A DNA stretch of 64,000 bases from Cohnella sp. GbtcB17. Its GTDB lineage: Bacteria; Bacillota; Bacilli; Paenibacillales; Paenibacillaceae. This document shows, piece after piece, positions 1 to 13,038 of this stretch. The translations under genes were made by a program, and so were the position numbers. Location of the stretch: contig NZ_JAGXJW010000003.1 of assembly GCF_019091135.1 (NCBI RefSeq), forward strand, positions 1 to 64,000, read 5' to 3'. Every line of letters starts with the position of its first letter. The stretch's first letter is position 1. The notes below the pieces were generated by a model, which saw only the letters and a program-made list of their open reading frames with translations, was not told where the DNA came from and did no database searches.

Positions 1-3212
<3,212 letters not shown>

Positions 3213-3254
3213 ACCTTCCTTCTCCTGTTCGATAGCCGACAATCTTCCACAAGA

Positions 3255-3311
3255 ATTATAGAAGATCCCTCCGGCTGTCGAATCTAACCGCGGTTATAGC
3301 CCCGGTTATAG
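3255..3311 (-). promoter_or_regulatory. GLUG-gene promoter with two tandem 12-bp activator repeats
   Basis: Read on the minus strand, a -10 TATAAT lies at 3260-3255 and a weak -35 TTCGAC at 3282-3277, with a 16-bp spacer. Just upstream are two abutting direct repeats, CTATAACCGGGG (3311-3300) and CTATAACCGCGG (3299-3288), ending 5 bp before the -35. The proximal repeat also overlaps the palindrome TAACCGCGGTTA (3285-3296). A good -10, a poor -35 and direct repeats around -40 to -63 are the usual layout for an activator of the MalT/LuxR type, and the adjacent gene encodes one. Confidence 0.6.
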
Positions 3312-3318
3312 AGAAATG

Positions 3319-3350
3319 GAAAAAGCGGGCGGATTCAGCGATCCCCCCGC
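3319..3350 (-). terminator. Intrinsic terminator overlapping the stop of the MalT-like regulator
   Basis: On the minus strand GCGGG pairs with CCCGC, followed by TTTTT. The loop contains the TGA stop of the regulator gene, so the hairpin starts inside the coding sequence. Confidence 0.6.
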
Positions 3351-5941
3351 AGTTCGCGCCCGCGCTTGATGGCTTCTATGCGGTTTTTCGCCTGCAGCTT
3401 GCTATAGATGCGATTAATGTGCGCCTTGAGCGTGCCCATGCCGATCCCGAGCGTCGCGGTCAGCGCCGCGTTGTCCATGCCCGCTTCCATGTGGCGGAAA
3501 ATCGCGTGCTCCTTCGGCGTCAGAAGCGTCTCCAAGGCGGCCGGCGGGACGCTTGGCGCATCGGCCGCACTTCCGTAGCACGCCAGAATTTTGCGCACGT
3601 AAGCGAGCGCGGGCGCGTTCCGGTCCCGGATATTCCCCTTCTGTCGCTGCCGCACGTATTCCGCGAGCAGCTCCGCGACCGGCTTGCCCTTGTCCACGAA
3701 CACCCGAACGTAGTCGTCGGGCTCGGCGTAGCGAAGCGCCTCTTCGAGCTTGAGCAGCGCCTCCTCGGTCTTGTCCGCGCTTTGCAGCATCATCGCCTGC
3801 AAAATCTGGAGGTCCAGCGCATCCATCGGACGATGTCCCTTGACGGCAATGGACAGCAGCTTCTCCGACAAGCCCCACGCCACCTGCCGCTCCCCTGTCT
3901 CCATCAGCACGCGCACGAGGAAAACATAAACGAACAGCTGGTACACGGATACCGGATCGTCCGCGGACAGCTTGTATCGTTCCTTCCATCGAAGCGCCTC
4001 CGTCAGGTCGCCTTGTTCGAGCCGCAGCGCGGCCAGCTCCGCCTCCAGGAGAATCGGCGCCGCCCGGGCTTCGTCTCTCAGCGCTCTCTCGCCAGCCTCC
4101 TCCAGCCATCGCTCCGCCTGCGCGAAGTCCTGCCTCGCTCGCCCGACCCGCGACAGCAACAAGCTGGCGGGAACGTATGCTTTTTCCGGCTGATAGGCTT
4201 CATGGCTGCTCCCCGCGAGCCCTTGCTTCAAATAGCGCTCCGCCTCCTCCAGCTCGCCCCGTTCGTACAGCAGTTCCCCGTAGCAGATCACCGTCAGATC
4301 CTGCAAGCCGATCCGTTCCATGAACGCAATCATGCTGGCGAAAAAGTCGTCCGACAAGCCTCTGGGCAGGTGCTTGCCCCGCTTGCCGTTGTACGAGCGG
4401 AATACGGAAGGCGCGAGCGGCATGTAAGGAGACGCGAAAATCAAGTCGGTTCCTTCGGGACTATGTTCAAGCGACAACCGAATATACGCCAACGCGCGGA
4501 CCATGTCCATGTCGTACTGGGTCGCCTTGAAGTTCCGAACGTAATACAAATAACCCAGGTAACGGTTTTTCTCATCCTCTCCCCAATGGGACGAGGCGTC
4601 CTCGTAATGCCGCTCGGCCAGCCACAAATACCGGTCGGCCGTTTCCGCGTCTTGCGCCCACAGCAGCGAGAAAATGTAGGAAAAGTACAAATAAGGCCGC
4701 TGCATCAGCATCTGCTCGGGGATGGCCGCCAGCCAGGATCGGACCGCCTGGAATTCCCGGCGGATCATGACGCTGCGCATCTGCTCCAGGAGACGCATCG
4801 CTTCCTCGTACCGCTTCGCGGCCAAGTAATAATCGACCGCCTCCTCGAGCAGCTCCTTACGCTCGCACCACTCGGCGGCGGCTTGGCACAAGGCGCCGAT
4901 CCTGCCGGCCTCCTGACGCTCCAGCCGGTTGCGCAGGAACGAGCCGAACAAGTGGTGAAACCTGTACCATTCCTTATGGTCGTCAAGCGGAATCAGGAAC
5001 AGGCCGAGATCCGCCAGCTCCGCGAGCTTCGCGGCACCTTTCTCACCGCCGACCGCTTCGCACAAAGGGCCGTTCATCCGCACCAGCACCGATACATCGA
5101 GCAAAAAGCGCCGGGTCCGCTCGTCCAGTGCCTCGAACACTTCCTCCAGCAAATACTGCTCCACGCTGCCGCCTTCCGGAGAATAAGGCTTTTTGACCGC
5201 GCCCGTTCGTCCGCCGTAACGCCAAGACATCGCGATCAGCTTCAAGCCGGTCACCCAGCCCTCGCTCTCGGCCAGGCATTGCTCGATCTGCTCCCTCGGC
5301 AGCTCCAGCCCCGCATACGTCCGGAAGAACGCAATCGTCTCCGTCAGGTCGAACCGCATTTCTTCCGCATCGATGCCGTGAATCCAGCCCCGGCTGCGCC
5401 ATCTCGCCTTGGCAAAGCCGATCGAGGCGCGGCTCGCGAACAGCAGGTGCACGGAAGGGGGTAGGTACTCCAGGAAAAAAGAAACGGAATCGACGATTTC
5501 GGGCGTCTCGATCAGGTGCCAGTCGTCCCACACCAACGCGAGCGGGCGCTGCAGGCGGTTCAACTCATTGAGCAAAATGACGAGAAACGGCTCGAACTGT
5601 CCGGGACTCAGCGCTTCCGCCGCGGCTTCGACCGATGCCGGCAGCGCGCCGATCGCCCCCTCGATAGAAGCCGTGACATATCGCCAAAAGCGAACTAGGT
5701 CATTATCCTTCTCGTCGAGGGACAGCCAACCGACGGGAACGTCCGCTTGACGGACCCATTCGCTGACCAAGGTCGTCTTGCCATACCCCGCCGGTGCGGT
5801 CAGGAATGCGGCTCGTCCGGCCATCCCTTCGTTCAGCCGCGCGATCAAGTGCGGCCGCGGCACATGCTTGGCGATCGGGCGCGGAACCCGTAATTTAGAC
5901 AAAAGAATGCCGGGGCTGTTGTCGTTCCATGCGCTAGTCAT
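3335..5941 (-). CDS. MalT-like (LAL family) LuxR-type transcriptional activator 1
   Basis: An 868-residue protein, the usual length for large ATP-binding LuxR (LAL/MalT) regulators. Walker A APAGYGKTT lies at residues 49-57 and Walker B-like LALVWDDWH near 137. An NB-ARC/AAA-type helical part (FRFHHLF-like YRFHHLFGSFLR) follows, then TPR-like helical repeats in the middle. A C-terminal LuxR helix-turn-helix occupies about residues 805-862 (LTPKEHAIFRHM ... LGIGMGTLKAHINRIYSKL). Family members bind an inducer, usually a sugar, together with ATP and multimerise to activate transcription. It lies 122 bp upstream of the GLUG-protein gene in the same direction, and tandem repeats in between are a plausible binding site. 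The inducer is unknown. Confidence 0.88.
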   Translation of the reverse strand: MTSAWNDNSPGILLSKLRVPRPIAKHVPRPHLIARLNEGMAGRAAFLTAPAGYGKTTLVSEWVRQADVPVGWLSLDEKDNDLVRFWRYVTASIEGAIGALPASVEAAAEALSPGQFEPFLVILLNELNRLQRPLALVWDDWHLIETPEIVDSVSFFLEYLPPSVHLLFASRASIGFAKARWRSRGWIHGIDAEEMRFDLTETIAFFRTYAGLELPREQIEQCLAESEGWVTGLKLIAMSWRYGGRTGAVKKPYSPEGGSVEQYLLEEVFEALDERTRRFLLDVSVLVRMNGPLCEAVGGEKGAAKLAELADLGLFLIPLDDHKEWYRFHHLFGSFLRNRLERQEAGRIGALCQAAAEWCERKELLEEAVDYYLAAKRYEEAMRLLEQMRSVMIRREFQAVRSWLAAIPEQMLMQRPYLYFSYIFSLLWAQDAETADRYLWLAERHYEDASSHWGEDEKNRYLGYLYYVRNFKATQYDMDMVRALAYIRLSLEHSPEGTDLIFASPYMPLAPSVFRSYNGKRGKHLPRGLSDDFFASMIAFMERIGLQDLTVICYGELLYERGELEEAERYLKQGLAGSSHEAYQPEKAYVPASLLLSRVGRARQDFAQAERWLEEAGERALRDEARAAPILLEAELAALRLEQGDLTEALRWKERYKLSADDPVSVYQLFVYVFLVRVLMETGERQVAWGLSEKLLSIAVKGHRPMDALDLQILQAMMLQSADKTEEALLKLEEALRYAEPDDYVRVFVDKGKPVAELLAEYVRQRQKGNIRDRNAPALAYVRKILACYGSAADAPSVPPAALETLLTPKEHAIFRHMEAGMDNAALTATLGIGMGTLKAHINRIYSKLQAKNRIEAIKRGRELRGDR

Positions 5942-6077
5942 CGTCCGGTCCTTCCTCTAGTCGGGTTTTCAATTTCTCCTTCTATTCTAGCAAAAAGATA
6001 GTCGGTGAAGGGATAGGCTTGATTGATACATCGTGTTTAAAAATGATACTTTCACGAAGTCCGGCAAGCGCCTTCCC

Positions 6078-8924
6078 TCATACCTCCTTCAATAATCCAC
6101 GGATTGCATTCGTCAGCTTGGCGGGCGGATACGGCTTAACCAGGAACGTATCGACGTTCAGGTCGGCGGCATGCGCCTGCTCCTCGAAGGCGCTGGAAAT
6201 GACGATCGGCATTTTCTCGAGCGCCGTGTTCGAACGGGCGGCCTCGATGATCGACCAGCCGCTCACGTCGGCTTCCAGCATTAGATCGACGACCAAGACG
6301 TCCGGCTTCAGCTTTGGCAAATCCTCCAGCGCCTTTCTCCCTTCGGAGTAGAGATGGACGCGAAACCCGCTGTTTTGCAGCTCGTCCCGCAGCATAATCG
6401 ACAGGTTGCGGTCATTCTCCACGAGCATCACGTCGGCGGAAATCGCTGCTCCGGCCTGCTCGCCCGCATCCGTCTCAAGCGTCGGCTCCGGTTCATAAAA
6501 AGGCAGCGCGATCGTAAACGTACTGCCTTTACCGAGCTCGGATTGAACGGTGATGTCGCCTTTATGGCGGCCGACGATTTCCTTGACGATGGCAAGCCCC
6601 AGGCCGGTGCCCCCAATCTCGCGCCGGTCGGTATTGTCCACGCGGAAAAACTTGGTGAACAGCTGCGGGATCGCTTCGTCCGGTATGCCGAGCCCCTCGT
6701 CCTTCACGGTTACGATCACGCGGTTGTCGCTTCGTTCACACTGTACCCTTATATCGCCGCCGTTCGGCGAGTACTTAACGGCATTGCTGAGGAGGTTCGT
6801 AAACACCTGCGTCATCTTGTCGCGATCGCCGAGTACGGTCGAATCGGCCGCGTCGCAGTCATAGACAAAACGGTGCCTGTCCTGTCCCACGCTCAGCGTA
6901 TCGATCGTCTCGCGGAGCAGCGCCGGCAGCGCAAGCGGCTGCATATCGTACACCTGCTTGCCGGATTCCATTCGCTGCAGGTCGAGGAAATCGTTGATCA
7001 ATGCCGTTAGCCGCCGCGCCTCCTGATAGATCGTCGAGACGTATTTACGCTGACGCTCCGGCTTGAGCTCGCGGTGCAGAAGCAGCTCGGCAAATCCAAG
7101 CACGCTTGCAAGCGGCGTCCGAAGCTCGTGGCTGACGGTGCTTACGAATTCCGACTTCATCCGGTCGACTTCGTACTCTTTTGTAATATCCCGGTGGACA
7201 AGCAGATAGCCGAACAGCGTGCCGCCGCGGTACAGCGGCTCGCAGTAGATCTGGATGTATCGGTGAACCGGCACTGAGATCTCGTAATTTATGCTGTACG
7301 TATCGATCGGTGCCCCCGAGTAGATCCGCTCGACGAACTGCAGCAGCGGCTCCGGCTCCGCGATGCGGTCCAGAAGCAGGCTTTTGAACTGGTCCAGCGT
7401 CATGCCGGCCGTTCCCCGCATGCTGCCGCCCACGTTCAGCAGCTCCAGCCATTTCATGTTGACATGCAAGGTGACGCCTTCCAGATTCATCAGCTGGACG
7501 CCTTCCTGAATCGTATTCAGCATGCTTGTATTCAGCTGGCGTTCGTATTCGGATTCGGCATAGATCTCGATTTTGGAAAGTGCGAGGGATACTTGTCTAG
7601 CAAGCAACAAGATCTCGGCTTCCTCGGAGTTCCCGAACGTTTTGCCCACCCGCGTCAGCATGATAATGGCGGACAGATGGTTGTTGTCGCCTAGAATCGG
7701 CACGAGAATGTCCGTCGCACGGATCGCTTCGGTATGGTAACCTTTCTCCCCCTGCGTCGCTTCTCGCTCGATCGTATACGGCGCCAGCGTTTCCAGAATG
7801 CGGGCCATGATGCCTTCGTGCCAATGGTTGACAAATTGCTCGGCCGCCTGTCCGCTGAGACCGAACGAGGCGTACTCCCGTTTTTCGTTAATCAGCTTGA
7901 TGATGCCCTTGTCCGAGCCGGTCACCTCCACCATGCCGCGGACGATGGACTGGAGCAGCTCCTGTTTGTCCAGCGTCGTTGCCAGCGACTGGATCAGGCG
8001 GTTTTGTTTGGCCAGGTATTGTTCGTTCTCTTCCATCTGTCGGAGCGCGGCAGTCAGTTCCTCCTGCTGCGCCTGCAGCTCGTCCTGCTGTGCCTGCAGC
8101 TCCTCGTTCTGGGCGACGAGCTCTTCTTCCTTCGCCCCTATATTTTCCATCATGGCTTCCAGCGATCGCGAGAGCACGCCGATTTCGTCCACGCGCCCGG
8201 TATAGCCCGTCTCCACGTGTTCGCCCCGGGCGAAGCGGGTTGCGGCATGCGCGAGATGCCCGATGGGATTGCCGATATCCTTGGCGACCCGCCTCGCAAT
8301 CAAAATGGATATGAGCAGAATGGCGGCGATGTACAGCATAAAATATAAACTTTGGATGAAAAGCTCGCGAATCAGCTTGCGACTCTGATCGTCGACGACA
8401 TCGCGCATGGTTTTCTCCTGCGCCGCCGACATGGAGATGATCTGGTTGGATACGCTGTTCGGATTGTATTTGATCAGTTCGCGAATCTCATCGTAACGGC
8501 CCACTTTCGCCTGGATGACCGCCTTCTTGAAGTTGCCGTCCGACTGGCCGAAGCTGTCCAGGAACGGCTCCGCCTTGCCCACCAGCGCCTCCTCGTCCTT
8601 GCTCATCGGCGTAAGCTTAAGCGCAGCGATGGCATCCCGTGCGAGGCCGATCTCCTTCTCCATGGCCTGAAGCTCGAAGTCCTCGAGATAAATCAGATAA
8701 CCCCTCGCGCGAAGCACCGTTTCGTTGGAATGCTCCGCGATGGCGGTGATCAGCGCCAGCTTTTCCTTGAGCGGATCGGTTTCCGTCCTGTACTTCTGGA
8801 CCAGATGAATCGTACTCCAGAGCACCAGAAGCGCGCCGATCAGGATCAGGATAACGGATAGGCTCATGAGCGCGGACAAGCGCGTTTTCAAGCTTTTGCG
8901 GAAAAAATTGCGAAATTTAGCCAT
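6078..8924 (-). CDS. Membrane hybrid sensor histidine kinase (HAMP-GAF-PAS-HisKA-HATPase-REC)
   Basis: A 948-residue hybrid kinase. One membrane helix lies near residues 20-42 and another near 195-215, flanking a helical extracellular sensor. A HAMP domain (GNPIGHLAHAATRFARG) and a coiled coil of repeated EELQAQQ units follow. Next come a GAF-like and a PAS-like domain, then HisKA with phosphoacceptor H599 (SHELRTPL), HATPase boxes (NLLSNAVKYSPNG, DEGLGIP, GGTGLGLAIV), and a C-terminal receiver with acceptor D880 (VVDLML) and Lys in VKPY. The start is the ATG at 8924, which overlaps the stop of the upstream CheY-like gene by 8 bases (ATGGCTAA). It is the last gene of the polysaccharide/phosphorelay operon. 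An internal receiver implies a phosphorelay; the HPT domain of the first gene in the operon is the obvious next carrier (inference). Confidence 0.9.
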   Translation of the reverse strand: MAKFRNFFRKSLKTRLSALMSLSVILILIGALLVLWSTIHLVQKYRTETDPLKEKLALITAIAEHSNETVLRARGYLIYLEDFELQAMEKEIGLARDAIAALKLTPMSKDEEALVGKAEPFLDSFGQSDGNFKKAVIQAKVGRYDEIRELIKYNPNSVSNQIISMSAAQEKTMRDVVDDQSRKLIRELFIQSLYFMLYIAAILLISILIARRVAKDIGNPIGHLAHAATRFARGEHVETGYTGRVDEIGVLSRSLEAMMENIGAKEEELVAQNEELQAQQDELQAQQEELTAALRQMEENEQYLAKQNRLIQSLATTLDKQELLQSIVRGMVEVTGSDKGIIKLINEKREYASFGLSGQAAEQFVNHWHEGIMARILETLAPYTIEREATQGEKGYHTEAIRATDILVPILGDNNHLSAIIMLTRVGKTFGNSEEAEILLLARQVSLALSKIEIYAESEYERQLNTSMLNTIQEGVQLMNLEGVTLHVNMKWLELLNVGGSMRGTAGMTLDQFKSLLLDRIAEPEPLLQFVERIYSGAPIDTYSINYEISVPVHRYIQIYCEPLYRGGTLFGYLLVHRDITKEYEVDRMKSEFVSTVSHELRTPLASVLGFAELLLHRELKPERQRKYVSTIYQEARRLTALINDFLDLQRMESGKQVYDMQPLALPALLRETIDTLSVGQDRHRFVYDCDAADSTVLGDRDKMTQVFTNLLSNAVKYSPNGGDIRVQCERSDNRVIVTVKDEGLGIPDEAIPQLFTKFFRVDNTDRREIGGTGLGLAIVKEIVGRHKGDITVQSELGKGSTFTIALPFYEPEPTLETDAGEQAGAAISADVMLVENDRNLSIMLRDELQNSGFRVHLYSEGRKALEDLPKLKPDVLVVDLMLEADVSGWSIIEAARSNTALEKMPIVISSAFEEQAHAADLNVDTFLVKPYPPAKLTNAIRGLLKEV

Positions 8925-9282
8925 TGAGCATTTGTCCCACCTTGGCAATCAGATCGAGCGGACTGAACGGCTTCGACATGAAGTCGTCCGCGCCGGCCTG
9001 CAGCACCTTGTCCTGTTCCGCCTGCTGGTTCTTGGCCGAGAGCATCAGAATGCGGGCGCCGCTTCGTTCGGGAAGCGCCCTGGTCTTTTCGATCACTTCG
9101 ATCCCCGTCATCTTCGGCATCATATAATCGAGAATGATCAGATCGTATTCCCTCGCCGTGATTTTCTCCAGCGCTTCTTCGCCGTCGACGGCCGCATCGA
9201 TCTCATAACCTTCGTCTTCCAGCGAATCCATGACCAGCATGCGCAGAATCGGTTCGTCTTCGGCAAGCAGTATAGATGCCAT
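8917..9282 (-). CDS. CheY-like single-domain response regulator
   Basis: A 121-residue stand-alone receiver: acidic pocket E8-D9-E10, acceptor D52 (LIILDYMMPKMTG), conserved Ser in MLSAKN and Lys in SKPF. The ATG at 9282 has AGGAG about 7 bases upstream and lies 5 bases after the stop of the preceding gene. There is no output domain, so it must act by protein contact or pass phosphate on, as in other phosphorelays. It sits between the glycosidase-like gene and the hybrid kinase, and its 3' end overlaps the kinase start by 8 bases, so the two are translationally coupled. Confidence 0.88.
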   Translation of the reverse strand: MASILLAEDEPILRMLVMDSLEDEGYEIDAAVDGEEALEKITAREYDLIILDYMMPKMTGIEVIEKTRALPERSGARILMLSAKNQQAEQDKVLQAGADDFMSKPFSPLDLIAKVGQMLNG

Positions 9283-9287
9283 AAGCG

Positions 9288-11627
9288 TCACTCCTTCACG
9301 TTCGATTTGAAAAGGTTTTGCAGCACGTAATAGGACGCCTTCAGCCGTTCGTGATACGTCGGCAGCTCCCAACCGCTCCAGCTATAGACATTCATGTCCG
9401 CTGCGCGGAGCGTTCCGCCGGCAGCCGCTGGAATCGAGCCGGTTACCGTCCGGCCGCCGGGTTGATCCTTGTTCGCGGATCCGGCGTCATAGGCGACGGC
9501 CGCCATGCGAAGCCCGTCCGTCTTCGCCGCAGCGGCGAGTCCGTTTTTCCATACGTCGCCGTTAATTTCATGCGTGCTGGGATCTCTCACGCCCAGCAGC
9601 TGCCAGGGAATGCGCAGCTCCACCATGCCGTCCTTGTCCGATGCGCATACGTCCGCGAGCGAGTCGTAGGACGGGCTGTCCGGGTTCGCGTTGCCGAACC
9701 GCAGCATGCCTGTCTCGTAGGAGTCGAAAGGGATGTGCCCTTCGCCTTCCGGACGGTCCGGGATCACCATTCCCTTGTTGAGGGCAAGCCGTATCGGATG
9801 CCAGACACCGTTGTCCGGACGGGACGCGTAAGGCTGGTCGGGGATCATCTGCAGCTGGCGACCGTACTGGTAATGGAACAGGTCGTAATAGCTGTCGACC
9901 CAGATGCGCGATTGATCCGGCCCGCGCAGATCGACGGCAAAATCGAAGCCGGCTTCCGACCGCAGGCCGCTGCCTCCCGGTACGGTATGCTGTCCCTGAC
10001 CGGCGGCCGAATCGACGAGCAGCAGGAACCCCGTTCTGCTCCAATCGATCGGAACCGACTTGCCCGCTGCGTCTGCCGTGTCGATCCGGATGTACACGTA
10101 GCGCTCGTCGCTTGCGACGCGGTAGGATTGGAGCTGAGCCGCCCCCGCCTCTTCACTGGCGGCTGAAGACTCAGGCTTTGCGGCTTGTGACGCTTTGACC
10201 GGCTTCACGCCCAGCTTGTCCCAATCGCCGCCGTCGCCGTCCGGATAAACGGCGGTCCGCTTGGCGCCGGGATCGAAGGCCAGTATGCCGAACTGCTGCT
10301 CCCCGGTCTGCGCGTTCGACCAGAACGGCCTTCTGTCTGGATTGTCGTAGTCCATCGTATTCCATGTCCGCTTGAACCACTCGTCCTGCCATGTGAACAC
10401 AATGCCGCCCGCAAGCCCTTCCGCCCGGATATCCTCATACATCCCGGCATCGATATCGCCTTGCTCCTTCTCGGTATGGAACCCCTGGTTTCTGCCGCCT
10501 ACGCTGCGGTGCGTGAGCCCGCGCGACGACGGCACGCCGAATTCGGCTACAACCAGCGGCATCCGATGCGCGGCCTTCAGGTCATGCAGGTAGCCCGCGT
10601 AGTTGTTCGGCTTGCCGCGCTGATCGACGTAAGACGTATACTTCTGCTCGTAGTTCAGAAACTCGGGATAATACGGATAAATGTGGTACGACGCAAAATA
10701 TCCAGCCTTCATCGAGGCGGCGGGTACGATGTGGTTCGGATCCACGGATACCATGTCTTCCGTTGCGGAAGGCTCGGCCGGATGACTCAGCGGATCGGTC
10801 GTGACCCAGTTCGTAAAGCTCATCGGGCGCTGCCACCCGTACTTCTCCGTTTCATAGGAAGCCGTCTCGTCCATCATGCGCGCCAGCCAGCTTTCAAACG
10901 GCGAAGCGCCGTCCGTCTTGAAGTACGCCCCCTGAAAAGGCTGCATGCCCGCATGCTTCTTGTCCGTCGCGTCGACCATGGACGGATCCCATTCGATGCC
11001 CAGCAGCCACCCGATCACGTATTCGGAAATATCCGCCTTGTACCGGCCCGACGCGTGGCCCGGCTTCGCCGGAACATTGGCATTCCCGTGAATAATATCA
11101 ACCGTGCGCCTGATTTCCTGAACAAAATCGTCCGTATTTACGCTGGCGTAGGCATCCTGCGTCGAGGCGAGATTTTCCTCGTTCGCCCAGACGCCATGCA
11201 TCAGGTAAAGCGGCTCCTTCGCCTTCCGGTTGTAGTCCAGGAACGCCTCATAGAAGGCCGGGGGATGGATCGTATAGACACGGAGCACATTGGCGTGCAT
11301 CTCCCCGATCTGGCGGAACCAGCGCGCATACTCTTCCTTCGTAATTGCCGCTTCACCCGGAAAATGCCCCGGCTTTGCGATCCCCATATTGACCCCTTTC
11401 ACTGGGAGGTCGATCCATGTTCCGTTTCTGTATACCTGAAGGTATTCATCCCCTACTTTGCCGGACATCTTCACGCCGTCCAGCGTTGCATGCTCCGCCG
11501 CATGACGCGTGCCGCCGTTCAAGCGAATCCCTCCCCATATGCCCGCTGCAAACAGCGCCAGCACCGCAGCACCCAGGACGAACATCCGCGTACGTCTCCG
11601 ATCTGCATCCTTTGTTCGACCGTTCAC
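9288..11627 (-). CDS. Membrane-anchored glycoside hydrolase-like protein (TIM-barrel, clan GH-A type)
   Basis: A 779-residue protein with a short cytoplasmic basic N-terminus and one membrane helix near residues 15-34, so the bulk is outside. The first half resembles the (beta/alpha)8 barrel of GH2/GH5-type enzymes: GVNMG at strand 1, NVLRVYTIHPP, a Glu in GIEWDP at the acid/base position, and a Glu in VVAEFG at the nucleophile position. The C-terminal third (RYVYIRIDTADA ... IPWQLLGVRDPSTHEINGDVW) looks like a beta-sandwich domain. It starts with GTG one base after the stop of the glycosyltransferase gene, so both are made together. A hydrolase next to a synthase typically edits, releases or trims the nascent polymer. 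The exact GH family was not determined. Confidence 0.7.
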   Translation of the reverse strand: MNGRTKDADRRRTRMFVLGAAVLALFAAGIWGGIRLNGGTRHAAEHATLDGVKMSGKVGDEYLQVYRNGTWIDLPVKGVNMGIAKPGHFPGEAAITKEEYARWFRQIGEMHANVLRVYTIHPPAFYEAFLDYNRKAKEPLYLMHGVWANEENLASTQDAYASVNTDDFVQEIRRTVDIIHGNANVPAKPGHASGRYKADISEYVIGWLLGIEWDPSMVDATDKKHAGMQPFQGAYFKTDGASPFESWLARMMDETASYETEKYGWQRPMSFTNWVTTDPLSHPAEPSATEDMVSVDPNHIVPAASMKAGYFASYHIYPYYPEFLNYEQKYTSYVDQRGKPNNYAGYLHDLKAAHRMPLVVAEFGVPSSRGLTHRSVGGRNQGFHTEKEQGDIDAGMYEDIRAEGLAGGIVFTWQDEWFKRTWNTMDYDNPDRRPFWSNAQTGEQQFGILAFDPGAKRTAVYPDGDGGDWDKLGVKPVKASQAAKPESSAASEEAGAAQLQSYRVASDERYVYIRIDTADAAGKSVPIDWSRTGFLLLVDSAAGQGQHTVPGGSGLRSEAGFDFAVDLRGPDQSRIWVDSYYDLFHYQYGRQLQMIPDQPYASRPDNGVWHPIRLALNKGMVIPDRPEGEGHIPFDSYETGMLRFGNANPDSPSYDSLADVCASDKDGMVELRIPWQLLGVRDPSTHEINGDVWKNGLAAAAKTDGLRMAAVAYDAGSANKDQPGGRTVTGSIPAAAGGTLRAADMNVYSWSGWELPTYHERLKASYYVLQNLFKSNVKE

Positions 11628-11628
11628 G

Positions 11629-13038
11629 TTATGCCGACACCCCCTTGCGTTTCATGGTCCCCCATCCGCGCTTGCCGACGATCCACTGCAGGAGGCCTTC
11701 GATGCGCCACCATACGGTGAGCGGCCTGTACCAGAACGATTCCGTCAAAGCGTAAGCGAACAGGCGAAGCAGATCCGACAGCCGCGGGTATTTGCGCAGG
11801 CTCCATTCCTCCAGCAGCACGGCCGTCATGGAAAATACGGAACCGTATAATACCGAGGCAGCGGCCAGCAGAAGCGCAAAAGGCCAGTAGGTAGGTCCCG
11901 AAGCGAAAAGAACCGCCATGAGCAGATAGGTCAACCCTTCGACCACCGGTCCCAGCAGCTCGATAAACAGAAAATAAGGCATCGAAACGAGGCCGACGGC
12001 TCCGTACTTCGGGTTGAACATCATGGTGAAATGCAGCTTCAGGCTCTCCAGCAGCCCTCTGTGCCAACGGTTGCGCTGGCGGCGCAAATATTTGGCCGAT
12101 TCCGGCGCTACCGTCCAGCAGACCGGGTTGGGAATATAGATGATCTTTTTGCCGAGTTTGCGGTCGTTGTTCATCCGGTGCAGGCGCACGATGAGCTCCA
12201 TGTCCTCGCCGACCGTACTCCGGCGATAGCCGCCGGCTTCCACCACCCAATGCTTGTCGAATACGCCGAAAGCGCCGGAAACGATCAGGAGCAGGTTATG
12301 CCTGCTGAGACCGATCCGGCCCAGCAGAAAAGCGCGCAGGTATTCGATCACCTGCATGACGACCAGCGGATTGCGCGACAACCCGATCCGGACGACTTCG
12401 CCGCTCTCGATCGTGCAGCCGTTGGCGATCCGGATGGAGCCGCCCGAAGCGATGACGTCGCCGTCGGAATCCAGGATCGGCTTCATGACGCGGAGGAACG
12501 AGCCCCTTTCCAGTACGGAATCGCCGTCGAGCGAGCAGAAATACGGGAAGCTGGCGTAATTGATGCCCGCATTGAGCGCATCCGCCTTGCCCCCGTTGGC
12601 TTTGTCCAGCAGGTATAAATTGTCGTACAGCGTGGATCGGTACACGACGCGTACCTCTTCGGTCTGCAGCACCTTCCGCACGTTCCGCGGCACGGGCACC
12701 ATCCTGAACCGGTCAATCATCACATCCAGCGTCGCGTCGGTCGAGCCGTCATTGATCACGATGACCTCGTATTCGGGATAATGAATGCTCAGCAGCGACC
12801 GGACGCTGCCGTATATGCCGAGCTCCTCGTTGTAGGCGGGAACGAGGATGGAAATCGGCTTCGTATAGCTGACATCCAGCAGTTCTTCATAAGGATTGTT
12901 GTCGTCGAGCAGCGCCGTCCTGCGCAGCTGAATGGCCGACACGACCGTAAAAAACGAATAGAATCCGATTACGATCATCATGTATCCGAGTACAAGCCTG
13001 CCCGTCCACAACAGAACCTCGTGCAAGGCTTCAGCCAT
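11629..13038 (-). CDS. Processive family 2 glycosyltransferase (BcsA/HAS-like)
   Basis: A 469-residue membrane GT2 enzyme. An N-terminal helix (near residues 8-35) precedes the GT-A domain with INDGSTD, the DxD-like motif in SLDGDSV, the catalytic-base segment TVGEDMEL and the processivity motif RRQRNRW. Three or more C-terminal helices follow (SMPYFLFIELLGPVVEGLTYLL, YWPFALLLAAASVLYGSVF). This is the architecture of enzymes that polymerise and export polysaccharides such as poly-GlcNAc, cellulose or hyaluronan. The ATG at 13038 overlaps the upstream HEAT-protein stop by 8 bases (ATGGCTGA). The product cannot be told from sequence alone. Confidence 0.87.
   Translation of the reverse strand: MAEALHEVLLWTGRLVLGYMMIVIGFYSFFTVVSAIQLRRTALLDDNNPYEELLDVSYTKPISILVPAYNEELGIYGSVRSLLSIHYPEYEVIVINDGSTDATLDVMIDRFRMVPVPRNVRKVLQTEEVRVVYRSTLYDNLYLLDKANGGKADALNAGINYASFPYFCSLDGDSVLERGSFLRVMKPILDSDGDVIASGGSIRIANGCTIESGEVVRIGLSRNPLVVMQVIEYLRAFLLGRIGLSRHNLLLIVSGAFGVFDKHWVVEAGGYRRSTVGEDMELIVRLHRMNNDRKLGKKIIYIPNPVCWTVAPESAKYLRRQRNRWHRGLLESLKLHFTMMFNPKYGAVGLVSMPYFLFIELLGPVVEGLTYLLMAVLFASGPTYWPFALLLAAASVLYGSVFSMTAVLLEEWSLRKYPRLSDLLRLFAYALTESFWYRPLTVWWRIEGLLQWIVGKRGWGTMKRKGVSA

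Noticed and set aside
3419..5464. A 681-codon plus-strand frame opposite the MalT-like regulator.
   Set aside because: It is a high-GC antisense shadow; the minus frame has Walker A and LuxR HTH motifs and a proper ribosome binding site.
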